A stretch of 64,000 bases of DNA from Nyssa sinensis. Taxonomy: Eukaryota > Streptophyta > Magnoliopsida > Cornales > Nyssaceae. The stretch lies in NCBI GenBank assembly GCA_008638375.1, contig CM018032.1, forward strand, positions 305,001-369,000, given 5' to 3'. Position 1 is the stretch's first letter, and each line of letters opens with the position of its first letter. The notes under the pieces were generated by a model. The model saw nothing but the letters and a program-made list of their open reading frames with translations, ran no database searches and was not told the DNA's origin. The translations under genes were made by a program, and so were the position numbers. This document shows, in pieces, positions 1-10,300 of the stretch.

Positions 1-1310
1 AGTGAAATTCAGATTATCCTCCTTTTTGAAAGAGGCATTTTCCTCTTCAAGATCCTTATTCTTTAAACACAAGGAATCTTTCTCATTCTTTAAAATCTCA
101 TTTTGATCATTTGAAATTTGTAAAACATTTGAAATAGAAGATATTTTCCTTTTAAGATCCTTGTTTTTAAAAGAGGATTTTCTCAAGCTCTTCATGCAAT
201 TCTTCAAAGGCATCTTGTAATTCTTTGTAAGAAGGAAATGAGTCAAGGTTGAAGTTTACCTCATTTTCTTGAGTCATGAGGCAAAAGTTGGCCACTTCTT
301 GATCACTTGATTCTTCCTCTGAATCATCCCAAGTAGCTTTTATTGCCTTCTTCTTGATTTTCCTTCCTTCTCCTCTTAGTTGGGGATGCTCTGCCTTTAT
401 GTGTCCCGGCTTGTGACATTCATAGTAAGTTGGGAATTCTTTCCTGTTTGATTCCCCTTTTTGTTGCTTCCTTCTTACGTAACTTTTGAACTTTCTTGTG
501 ATAAATGCTACATCTTCATCACTTCTTTGATCTTCCTTTTTTCTTCTTTATCTTCACTTTTATGAGATGAAAATTTGAGGGCAAGATTCTTCTTTGACTT
601 CTTTATGACTCCTTATGGTTAACTCATGAGTCATGAGAAATCTAAGAAGTTCATCAAGGCTTAGCCTATTGAGATCCTTTGCTTCTTGGATGACCGTCAC
701 CTTGGCTTCCCAAGTTCTTGGTAGAGACCTAAGAATTTCTCTCACCATCTCAACGTTAGTATAGCTTTTGCCAAGAGCTTTCAAAGAATTGATAATATTA
801 GTAAAGTAAGTAAACATATATGGAATGAACTCACTAGCATCTACCTTAAATAGTTCAAAACTATGAACTAGCATACTAATTTTTTATTATTTAACTTGGT
901 TAGTTCCTTCGTAGGTAACCTCAAGTTTGTCCCAGATCACCTTTGCGAACTCGCAAACGGATATTCTATTAAATTCATTTGCATCTAAGACACAATATAG
1001 ATTGTTCATGGCCTTAACATTTATTTAAATTACTTTGAGAACATTCTCATCCCATTCATGTTCTCCCTTAGCTACCTCGGTGGTGCTAGTAGGACTTTCG
1101 GCCTAAAAAGGAATGCGAAGCCCATTTACAATGGCCTTCCATATTTAATTATCTAAGGCTTGAAGATAGATCTTCATTTTGGCCTTCTAATAAGTATAAT
1201 TTTGGCCACTAAACAATGGAGGTCTATTGGTTGATTGCCCTTCGCAAAAACGATTCCGACAATATTTGCCATATCTTTTCTCCTAAAACGTTAACTCTAT
1301 TTTTCAAGAT
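1..1310 (-). pseudogene. Ty1/copia gag fragment (retrotransposon)
   Basis: Read on the minus strand, 560-874 encodes a UBN2-type copia gag segment with the hallmarks LxxLPxxWExKV and LSLDELLxxLxxHE. Below it (about 1-560) a different frame continues with a lysine-rich stretch and a degenerate zinc knuckle (CHKPGHIKAEH near 400-430), then an acidic region. Between 875 and 1310 the frame is broken by several stops, though the start MANIVG near 1270 sits just after a primer-binding site. Gag packages retrotransposon RNA in virus-like particles. This copy is disrupted and runs off the left edge, so the rest of the element may lie outside the window. It lies downstream of the visible CLD1 exons, on the same strand. 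Confidence 0.8.
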
Positions 1311-1335
1311 ACGAGGCTCTGATATCACTTGTTAC
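1311..1335 (-). other. Retrotransposon primer-binding site
   Basis: On the minus strand the sequence GATATCAGAGCC follows the LTR end and precedes the gag start. It matches the usual plant copia tRNA-iMet primer site (TGGTATCAGAGC) with small changes. It fixes the orientation of the gag fragment and places the LTR to the right, above 1,335. Confidence 0.6.
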
Positions 1336-2130
1336 CTAGATATTTACCCTAAAGGTGGGGTGAAATAGGGTATTTTGAAAATGTTGACAACTTTATAGAA
1401 ACTTTAAAAATGAATGCAATATGTGCACATGTAAACGAATAGAGAGAGAAAGAGCAGACATAACGATTTTTACAAGGTTTGGAAAACTTCCGGCATCCTC
1501 GATTCAAGCATCCCCACTTAAGTTTTTCTACTATGTTGATCTCCTTCACAGGTAGAGGACAAACCTTTACCACAAAAGCTCCTAACTCTTCGCTCAGCAA
1601 AATATCTCATTTTGCCTCACAAGGGTAGCACCTACCCACAAATTTCAAGTTTCAACGCAATGAGAAGATAAGAATGCTCTCTTCTAAAGTTGAATGATAC
1701 AATAAAAGCTCACTCTCTAATGATTAATCAATAAATACTTTAGTATTTAAGAGATGAGAGAACTTTGAGATCTGCATCTAAAATTTATGAGATCTCAAGT
1801 CACTTTGAAAGATTTGAATATAAGAGCCAGTATGTGAGAGTTAGAGTTAGCAATAACTGCTTTCAACAACCTCTATTTATAGGCCTTTGAAGAATATAGT
1901 TGTTTGATTCAAAAACCAGTCATTCCCCTTTTTTTATCTATTTAAAGTTTGAATTTGAAAGTGTCGAATCGAAAAAATCAATTAACCAAGTCATCCTTCA
2001 GTCGACTGAATCATAATTTAGTTGACTGAAGAATTCAATTGATTTGTCCAGAGGGTAAAGGTTAATCTATGTTCAAAGTCATTCAGGCTATTGATTCATT
2101 GATTCATAGCGCCATAATTTTATTTTAACT
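1336..2130 (-). repeat. 5' LTR of the left copia element (boundaries approximate)
   Basis: This AT-rich stretch lies immediately upstream of the primer-binding site on the minus strand. It contains a TATA-like CTATAAATAGAGG (minus strand, near 1,875-1,887), as expected for an LTR promoter. The outer end is set only by the change in composition near 2.1 kb; I could not find a second LTR or a target duplication. Confidence 0.45.
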
Positions 2131-2593
2131 AATTTAGTAATATAAAATAAGTATATTGGTGAATTACACATATTCAAAAATTAAACATATCAATTATTAT
2201 TATTCTTAATTAATTAGTTATTATTATTATTATTTGATCTGAGAAATAATAAAGATCAAAGTGGTTCCAAATAAAAAAAGTATTTATTATTTTTAGAACC
2301 TTTTCAATAATAAAAATTAAAATAAGAGGTAATACAAATTAAACTAATTAAAAGAACTTAATAAATGTTATAAAAAGATTTAATAAATACAATTAAAGAA
2401 GAGGTTTAATTCAGTTTTAATAAATATATTAAAAAAAGAGTCAAATAAATAAAACTAAAAGGGGACACGTCACACGGGAATAAAAAAAGGGGAGGGGCCA
2501 CGTCTTCAAAGTGTGAAGGAGGTAGAATAGTCGCGAACCAGAGAGGGGGAGAACAATCGTGAACCAGAAGGGGGGAAGAAATGTCGAGCGAGA
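2131..2593. other. AT-rich non-coding DNA, no gene seen
   Basis: Low-complexity TTATTATT and AATAAATAAAA runs are followed by a short purine-rich section. No coding potential or recognisable repeat family was seen. Confidence 0.5.
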
Positions 2594-2618
2594 GAAAGAG
2601 AGAGAGAGAGAGAGAGAG
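2594..2618. repeat. (GA)n microsatellite
   Basis: Nearly pure GA dinucleotide run. Confidence 0.9.
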
Positions 2619-2639
2619 GTTTGTTAGACTATGTTTGTG

Positions 2640-3955
2640 TTGGCTAATCCATGCTGACAAAACTACTTTGAGTTATAATGCTTCCAAGTCCATTTGTTTA
2701 GTGTTCTCAAGCCTTGTGTTCACTCCAGCTATCAAGCAACATGATCAGATCTGTCTACTTGCGGTGTTCACAATGGTAAGCAAAGGTAATGGTTTGGTTG
2801 CATTGGGTTTGATCAGCACACACATTTCATGCATTAAAAGGGTTTTTAATCTAATCAGTTTTTGGTTAAGTGTGAGTGGGTTAATGAATAATAATAGCTC
2901 ATTTGGTTTAAATGTTGTGAAAATCAATTTTGTCACTATGTGGGATATTATAATTCTTTCAAACCTTGAGTACCTTAGGTTTCATCAGCATTTGTTCGAA
3001 CGAAGCTAGTTTGTGCGAATGAAGCTAATTCGTTCAATTTGTTGGGGATTCGTTTGATCAATCATTCAAACGAAAATTCCACTATTTCGTACAACCTTCG
3101 TTTGATCCTTGGTTCGAATGATATTTCTAGAAAGGTACTCAAAGGCATTTGTTTGATCGTTCATTCAAACAAACCAATTATCATACGAACTTCCATTCAT
3201 TCGAACGAATATCGTGATAAAGCAGTTTCCTAATTGAATTTTATCTACGTATTTGGGGTTTCCAAAACCCAATATATAAAAGGTTTTGATCACAATTTTG
3301 GGTGGGACTTTTGGCTGCAACTATAGAGTTTTTCTATCTTATTCCAAAAGGGTTTCTCCATACAGATCATGCTCACATAGATCAAACCTTTGCATAAGAA
3401 CCTTGAAATTCATCTTCTACATCGTTCTTAGATTACAAGTTGTGGAGTTCAAGTTTTTGCAATTGGCGGAGTTCGGGATTGCGTGGAGTTTGCAATTGTG
3501 TTTGAGATTTACCATTCGTGGATTTTGAATCGGTGGATTCACTTGGAGAGTACTTGAGGATTCGAGTTTGAGAAGTTTCAGATTATGAACAAGGCTTAAG
3601 GGACTAAGTCGGTGTTCAAATCTCTTCTAGTGGATTGCATATCTAGGTCAGAGACTAGGGATTTTCCAAAGCATTGATCTGTGGCGGTTTCCTTGTCAAC
3701 AATTCGGTGCATTGTCTCTATCTTTTACTATTCCTTTTTATGATTGCTTTAGTTAACCATATCATGGCAATGAATTCGATAGCACTCACTAGAACTTTAA
3801 TCCTCACATAATTAAAGTGATAATTTTTATCTCGTTGAAGCAAAGTTAAAATTGGCCACAGTAATTTTAATTTACTATATAAACCTATTCACCAAATTTA
3901 CTATATAAACCTATTCACCCCTCCTCTAGGTCAAATATTTGACATCTAGATACAA
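2640..3955 (+). repeat. Probable solo or truncated copia LTR, plus strand
   Basis: No gene is evident. The stretch has a TATA-like ATATATAAAAGG near 3,270 and ends in CTATTCACCCCTCCTCTAGG (3,898-3,930 region), a 3' end typical of plant copia LTRs next to a primer site. A 24-bp unit containing CTATATAAACCTATTCACC is duplicated in tandem at about 3,870-3,918. The left boundary is uncertain and no paired LTR was found in the window. Confidence 0.4.
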
Positions 3956-4199
3956 ATTGGGCTATTTAGAGAGGAGAAGAAGAAGAAGAAGGAGAATCGA
4001 GAACCACGCGAGACAGAAAGAGATTCCAGAGACAATCAGTGAGAGAGAGAGAGAGAACAAGAAGAAGAAGAAGAAAAAGTACATGTGTGTCGTCGTGATT
4101 TTCAGGTAGGCGACGACCCTTTTTCTTTTTTTGATAAGTGTGGGCAAAGACCCATTTTCTCTTCTCTCTTTCATTGTGATCTCCATTCTTTTATCAAGT

Positions 4200-4384
4200 T
4201 TTATTTTGAATACTTTGTCTTCTTCATGTCTAGCCGTGTCCTGACGTGTTGGGACTGTGTCCGAAAATTTGAAAAAAAAAATGGGATACTCAATTTTAAT
4301 GTGTATTCTCCATGTCCAACCGTGTTGTGTCTCAGATGTGTCGGTAGTGTCCTCAAAATGTGTCGGTGCTTCTTAGATTGGCAA
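4200..4384 (+). mobile_element. Partial MITE-1 copy (GAAGCACGG hAT-like family)
   Basis: The fragment carries the repeated CGTGTCC/GTGTCGGTG words of the family and ends in GTGCTTCTTAG, the right terminal inverted repeat found in complete copies at 14,091, 16,339 and 41,151. The left end is missing. Confidence 0.6.
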
Positions 4385-5110
4385 TAATTGCATTTGATGT
4401 CAATTGGGGTTCTAGGCCTACTATTTATAGTAGTTGGGACTCATAACATACTGTTAGGGTTAGTGTGAACCACAGTTAAAATGTCATGTGTCCAAATAGA
4501 AGATTATGAAAGGTAGTATTATCTCTTTCATTCTAAAAGGACCAAGGTATGCCGCGCATAAGGCGGTATTGTGAAACACACTTTGGTGGACCCAATACTT
4601 AAGCCATTGAGACAAATGATCCTGAAATCCTGTGAAAGAGACTGGCACAAAGGTCGCACCAGAGCCACACATTAAGCTGCAGGAGCCTCCCAAGGTTTGT
4701 CCCCTAACATTAGGCAAGCATGAGATGGTAGGGTGAAATACAGTTTGCAGAGAACTTTTTCTAAGAAAAAGTTTACAGTGCTAAGTTAGGATGCTAAAGA
4801 TTGGATCGAACAAGTATAGCATGCCAAGGTAGCTTGACCTGAAGAGGGAACCACCCTACATACTACTGGGATAATGTTCTAAAGTCCAAATCATAGTGCA
4901 TGGCACCTAGACAAAGGAGTTAAAGAGATCAAGTCATGGTGGAGAGTTTAAGTTAGATTTAATCCATTGTGTGAATTACTCTAACCAATGAGAAGTATTC
5001 TTAAGATGGCTATAGCAATGTCCAAGTCCTGGGCTAATGCATGGCGTACATCAGCTCTCACGTGGAACCATCAAGAGTACCTCAGAACGTAAGACATGTG
5101 TCATAATATA
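4385..5110. other. Unassigned non-coding DNA
   Basis: The longest open stretch here (4,484-4,717, minus) has no recognisable domain. The region probably belongs to decayed repeat DNA in or beyond the 3' half of CLD1, but nothing specific could be supported. Confidence 0.4.
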
Positions 5111-5111
5111 A

Positions 5112-5670
5112 TTGGTCAACATGACACGAGATGGCGTCATGAAGTGGCTTCCAACTCAACACAACAAAGCCTTATCCCTACCATTTGGGGTCTCGATTAC
5201 ATGTATCTTGTCTTACTATTCAACTCTATTTAAGGTCATCTCCTCAATTACACCATATGATATCATATTTTTTTTTACAATCTCTACCCAAGTTAATTTT
5301 GTTCTCTCCTACCTGTAGCATGACCCTCGATGTGAATCTTGTCATTCTTCCTTGCTAGTGTAGTTACCGGTCTTCATTGTACATGGCTATATCATCTTAA
5401 GCGATTTTCTCTCATTTTATCTCCTATAGATATTACCACCACAATCTCATAAATGTATTCATTTTTAATTTTTTTCTCTTCGCTGTCTTACCTCACATTC
5501 ATCCTAGCATCCTCATCTTAGTCACACTCATTTTATAAACATGTTTGTTAACTGCCCAAGATTCTATTCCATATAGCATCAGTGATTTAATAGTTGTTCT
5601 ATAAAATTTACCTTTCAATTTTAACAGTATGTGTCGATCACACAATTGGCATGTGGACCTAGCATAGCAC
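5112..5670 (-). mobile_element. RTE-type LINE reverse-transcriptase C-terminal remnant
   Basis: On the minus strand a degenerate reading gives the plant RTE tail: KFYRTTIKSLMLYGIESWAV, then KMSVTKMRML, then GDKMRENRLR followed by YSHVQ. These are the familiar motifs after the RT domain of RTE LINEs. Several stops and frame changes show it is dead. It lies below the last CLD1 exon seen, so it is probably intronic. Confidence 0.7.
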
Positions 5671-5914
5671 AGTTAACCAACTACCCACAGTAAACAAAAG
5701 CTTTGATCTGCCACCCAATGCATGCAATAATATCATATCGTTCCAAATTCTTGTACCTCTAATAAATCTTATTTAATTACTTTGAGATGGTTAAAACCTT
5801 AAATCTAAATCTCATTGCTCTCTCTTATTAATTTAACCACATTGCTGCAACTATGTTCACGAGGTAAAACATTAAAAATAAAAAAAGGAATAGAAAAAGT
5901 AGGATATGTGTATT

Positions 5915-5955
<41 letters not shown>

Positions 5956-6533
5956 TAAATTTGCCAAACCACAATTCTAAGTTGTCACCAATTGTTTGTT
6001 CACCTTCTTTTAGTACTAGTAGCTTTGCTTACTCTTTTATGTCGGGCCATAAAGATCAGACAGAATATTAATTTGACCCACAACAGCATTCTCGTTAGAT
6101 AGAATAATAATTTAACCCATAGCAGTATTCTCAATTAAGAGGTCATTGCTTGGTATAATAGTAAATTGCTCATATCATGAAGTATGAAAATATGAACTTA
6201 AGTATGAGAGCCGTCACTTTGTGCAAAAATAATACTAACGATTAGGTCTGTCTCTAATTTATCCCTCCTAGCACCCTGCATAAGTGGGACCAACACTACA
6301 TAATGACTTTTTTTACCTGGTGTTCCTCCTTTCCTGAGAAGACGAAAAGATAAGAATGACTATTTATTTTTTCAAAGGTGAATAAAAGGTGAAGCTAAGC
6401 AATTTTGTTATTATGATTTTCTTTTCTTAGTACGTTTGATTTGTGGCCATCAGTTATTTTATAAATGCAATTCATTGTTCATTTCCTCTGACATAGTAGT
6501 AACAGAAATGCATCGACAGGAAAGCAATTGTAC
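5671..6533. other. CLD1 intron 5 sequence with (TC)n microsatellite
   Basis: No further CLD1 exon was recognised here. A TC dinucleotide run occupies about 5,918-5,953. The rest is AT-rich non-coding DNA. Confidence 0.5.
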
Positions 6534-7355
6534 CTCTATCAGATCTTCATCCACAGATTCCTTGTTTCCATAGACGGAAAATAAGATGTTCCTCAGATTA
6601 TCTCTGCATCAACCATAACCATGAACCATGAGATTTTTACATTCAGCTCTCAAAGAAACCAGGATCGGAATAAACACCAACTGAACAAATCAAGATAATA
6701 CTTATTATTACGTAACCAAAAAAAAGTACCTTTGTTTGACACGATCAAAGATAAGTGACGCAATTCCTCTTTGCTTCAATAAAAAGTCAAAAAACCAAAG
6801 TAAAGGTAACAACACCTTAATTCTCCAGTCATCAACAATTGCCTTGTTGTTCATGCCACCTGCACAATTTAACAGAACAAGCCCTCGAACCAGAGACTGA
6901 GTAGGCTCTGGTTGGATAGAATGAAACAATACAATGAATAATGATAGTGTCAAAGAACTTCATGATTAACCCGTTGTAAGAGATTTCTTTATAAACAAGA
7001 CAAAATCTCTAATTCCGCCACAACAAGACAAATAAACATACCTGAGGCAGCAATTACACAAGCAAGACTTCCAACAGAATTCCCAATCAGCACAGTAGGC
7101 CTTTGAACAATTTCATCCAAGAAATCCAATATCAACTGTGCATATTAAGTCACAGGGATGAGCAGGACTGATTTACAGTGCTAAAAGATTGGTGATGCAT
7201 GCATAGGACTAAACAACAACTTCAAACTTGGTCAAAGATATACCTGAGCCCATACTTCCATGGTATATTCAAAGTCTAGTGGCTTATCAGAAGCGCCAAA
7301 ACCAAGAAGGTCAATGGCATAAACAGTATAACTTTGAGCCAGAATCATGATATTC
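6534..7355 (-). CDS. CLD1: CLD1 exons 2-5
   Basis: Exon 2 (7355-7244) carries YTVYAIDLLGFGASDKPLDF. Exon 3 (7135-7042) carries the GNSVGS elbow, with the catalytic Ser codon at about 7,076-7,078. Exon 4 (6907-6730) begins by completing the Glu codon of ASEPTQS and carries LLNCAGGMNN and FLLKQRGIA. Exon 5 (6603-6534) encodes RDNLRNILFSVYGNKESVDE and ends DLIE. Splice sites are TTTCAG|GAATATC, GCACAG|TTGATA, CAACCAG|AGCC and GATGCAG|AGATA, with GT donors. The short introns contrast with the 15.6-kb intron 1. Confidence 0.88.
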
Positions 7356-10300
7356 CTGAAAGAACCTCAAAGTGTAATAAATAGATTTGAGCAGCTTGTA
7401 AAATTACAGTGTTCACACCCCCTTCACTCATGTAGGACTACACTGCTCTATTTCAGGGGTCGGAAGATGTGAAAGAAAGGAACTAGACAAAGGTATAAAT
7501 TTAATATTACAAAATGAAGATTTATCATTGTCATCATATACAATAGACAAATCTAATCTGGCAAATTTATATTTAATAAAAAAAAAAAAGAGAATATTCT
7601 CACATGCAGCTAGCATGAATGAGGATATTTACGATAGTATCATAGTTCTTTGGGGTAATAATACCTTAGGAACAGAAGTTTCTTTATTCTCGTTGTTCTT
7701 ATAAACTTTTGTTATTATAAAGTTGATGAAGAGAAATAATATGCTCCACGAGATTCTGCCCTCTCTCTCTCTCTCTCCCTCCTCCTTTTTTCTGTTGATA
7801 GAAAGCACATGTGCACCTATGTCCTAACATGGACTTGAACCCTGTACTTCCCACTTTGGGAGTGGCAAGAGACTTAGATAACATGAAGAAACCAAAAGCT
7901 CTGCCCTCAATCAAATTCTATCCAATATTAGACCTTTAAACAGAAAGCCTCTGAACCCAAATCTAACCAAAAATCATGCTCTCGTCCAGACCAAGCTCGA
8001 AGAGACACTGAACGAACTAGCTAGATCTGGATCTGCTGAACCTGAGAATCTCATTTCTTTCGACGGAGAGGAGGTACGCCTTCTTATATTTCTACATCTA
8101 GGATAAGGACAATTGCGAGATACCAAAGCATAGAGAGCTTCGAATTTTCTTCATTCCCATTCAGAATCCAGATAGATCATATCTTGTCAATTATTTCTTG
8201 ATACCACTAAAGCTAGCAACTGGTGTTATCCGAATTAATATACATCCAGTGCTATGATAAAGACTTGCACGGACACCATACAGATTGTAACCCAAAAAAA
8301 AAAGAAGAAAAATGAAAGGGGAGTATCACCCTTTCGTCTTTATTCTGACTGGGCTTAATAAAGCAGTATAAATTTTCAGAATGTTGTTCATATTAACGAA
8401 CACCACCGAACATAATTTCAACTGGAATTCCAGAAAGAAAAAAAAATCTAAAATTTGATGTGCATGTGTATATATACCCATTTAGAGGGCGGGCCTTGCA
8501 ACAATGGTAAGGTTGCTCCATTGTGACCTTGAGGCCACAGATTTGAGTCACAGAAACAGCCTCTCCACTTGTGGGGGTGAGGCTACGTACATCTAACTCT
8601 CCCCAGACCCCACAGTGGCGGGAAGCCTTGTACACTGGGCTAGTCCTTTATGTATATATACCCAATTATAGGAAATTATAGTTTGCAAAAGAGAAAAGAA
8701 CTTGGAGGCTTCACAAAGAAATAATACTTCAATATTGGAATGCATTTTCATTATATTTCACATTATTGGATCATAATTAATGCTTCAACGTATGCTCAAC
8801 ACATTTGAATACGTCAATACGTGAATACTTATTTAAACAAATTCCAGTTTAGAGCGTCATATTTTCTCTAGCTCTACACACGTATTTTAACATCCAATAT
8901 AAATAGTTTTATAGGCCTCCAATTCTCCAACATAACTAATCATTCGTTAGGCTTATCTTCAAATTGCAAGGTGTTGTACTTCATGTTTTCAAAGTGGTTC
9001 AATGTGTTTCTATGTCTTTATGTGGTTTTTGTTGTGATTCCAAAACGTTGCTACTGCAAAGCCAAGTAAGCAACACACCAAAAGATAATCTTATTACCTG
9101 CCCACGTACGAAGAAGCCCACAAATCCCAAATTGCTTCTTGTCTACATCCAAAAATGTTTGTGCAATTATTAAAGCAGAAACTCTTTAAAAATGTTAGGT
9201 TCCAAAGAGTAAGTTAACTATGTCATCACAATCTTCTTCACCAAATGTGACGAGGGAAATTCAAAACATCCAAATATGGGAACTTTCCATTGACATAGAT
9301 TTCTGCAAAGACATTTTTTACTAATTAAGGTGATGCAGTCCACACTAAGGACTGCTGAAACTGATTTACAGCAGATAAAGAGAGAGAGGAAGTAGATGGT
9401 AAGGCACAAACCCAAAGTAGGGCTATAGAGAATAATTCTCTACAATAGTTATGTTTTATCAGTAAAAGACTGTCTTACAATGCTTCAGACCTAATTTATA
9501 TAGCTCTACATCTCATAATAAATATCTTCTAGTTCCAAGACTTTCTAGAGAAAATTAACATAATATATACTTCAATTTCTAAGAGCAAGCAATCAAAACA
9601 TCAGATAAGACTTATCGACTCACACAGAGACTTTTGAGTGACTTAAATTCAGCACAAAGTAGAAAATAATATACATAATAGCATAACTGCCCCAAAATAA
9701 TATTGATTAGTCTCCATCCCTGAACTTTAATAAATATATATATATATATATATATATTATAAGTATAGATTAATTAAAAGGCGCCTAAGGGAGACGAACC
9801 CGATTACAAAAAGTGGCTTCGAGTTAGAGCTTACAACTTCTCAGGAATCTACAAAATAATCTATACAAAAGGGATAAGCACTAACTACCTAAAAGTATAA
9901 ATTTTACAAGAACAACTCCTTCAACCTAACTTGAGGAGTTTCTTCCCCATCAAAATCCTAGAATTCCTTTCCCACCAAGGGCATCAAAAAAGAAACAATG
10001 ACGCTATGTCCCAAGTTTTCCTAACATTACTTTTTACATATCAACCTCGCCATCCATGGAAAAGCTCTACCACTACACTTGGCATGACCCAATCAGACCC
10101 ATAAAGCAATAACAAAAGGCACCAAAACTCCCTAACATGTGACAATGAAGGAAGAGATGGTTGATGGACTCCTCTTCCTTATGGCACACGTAGCATCGGT
10201 TCACCAATCTAAAGCCTCTTTTCTAAAGATTGTCCATCATGAAGACTACACCCCAAGAAACTATCCAACCAAAGAAAGCTACCTTCAAAGGGGCTAAATA

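Noticed and set aside
2581..3009. Open reading frame of 142 codons on the plus strand
   Set aside because: Starts in a GA microsatellite and continues through LTR-like DNA; no domain.
6534..7355. Pheophytinase (PPH) as the identity of the hydrolase
   Set aside because: LLNCAGGMNN, GNSVGS and HGFGAS spacing match the CLD1 clade better; PPH has a different loop around the oxyanion hole.
8487..8650. tRNA-derived gene
   Set aside because: The whole 164-bp layout matches the Au-SINE and is flanked by a target duplication.
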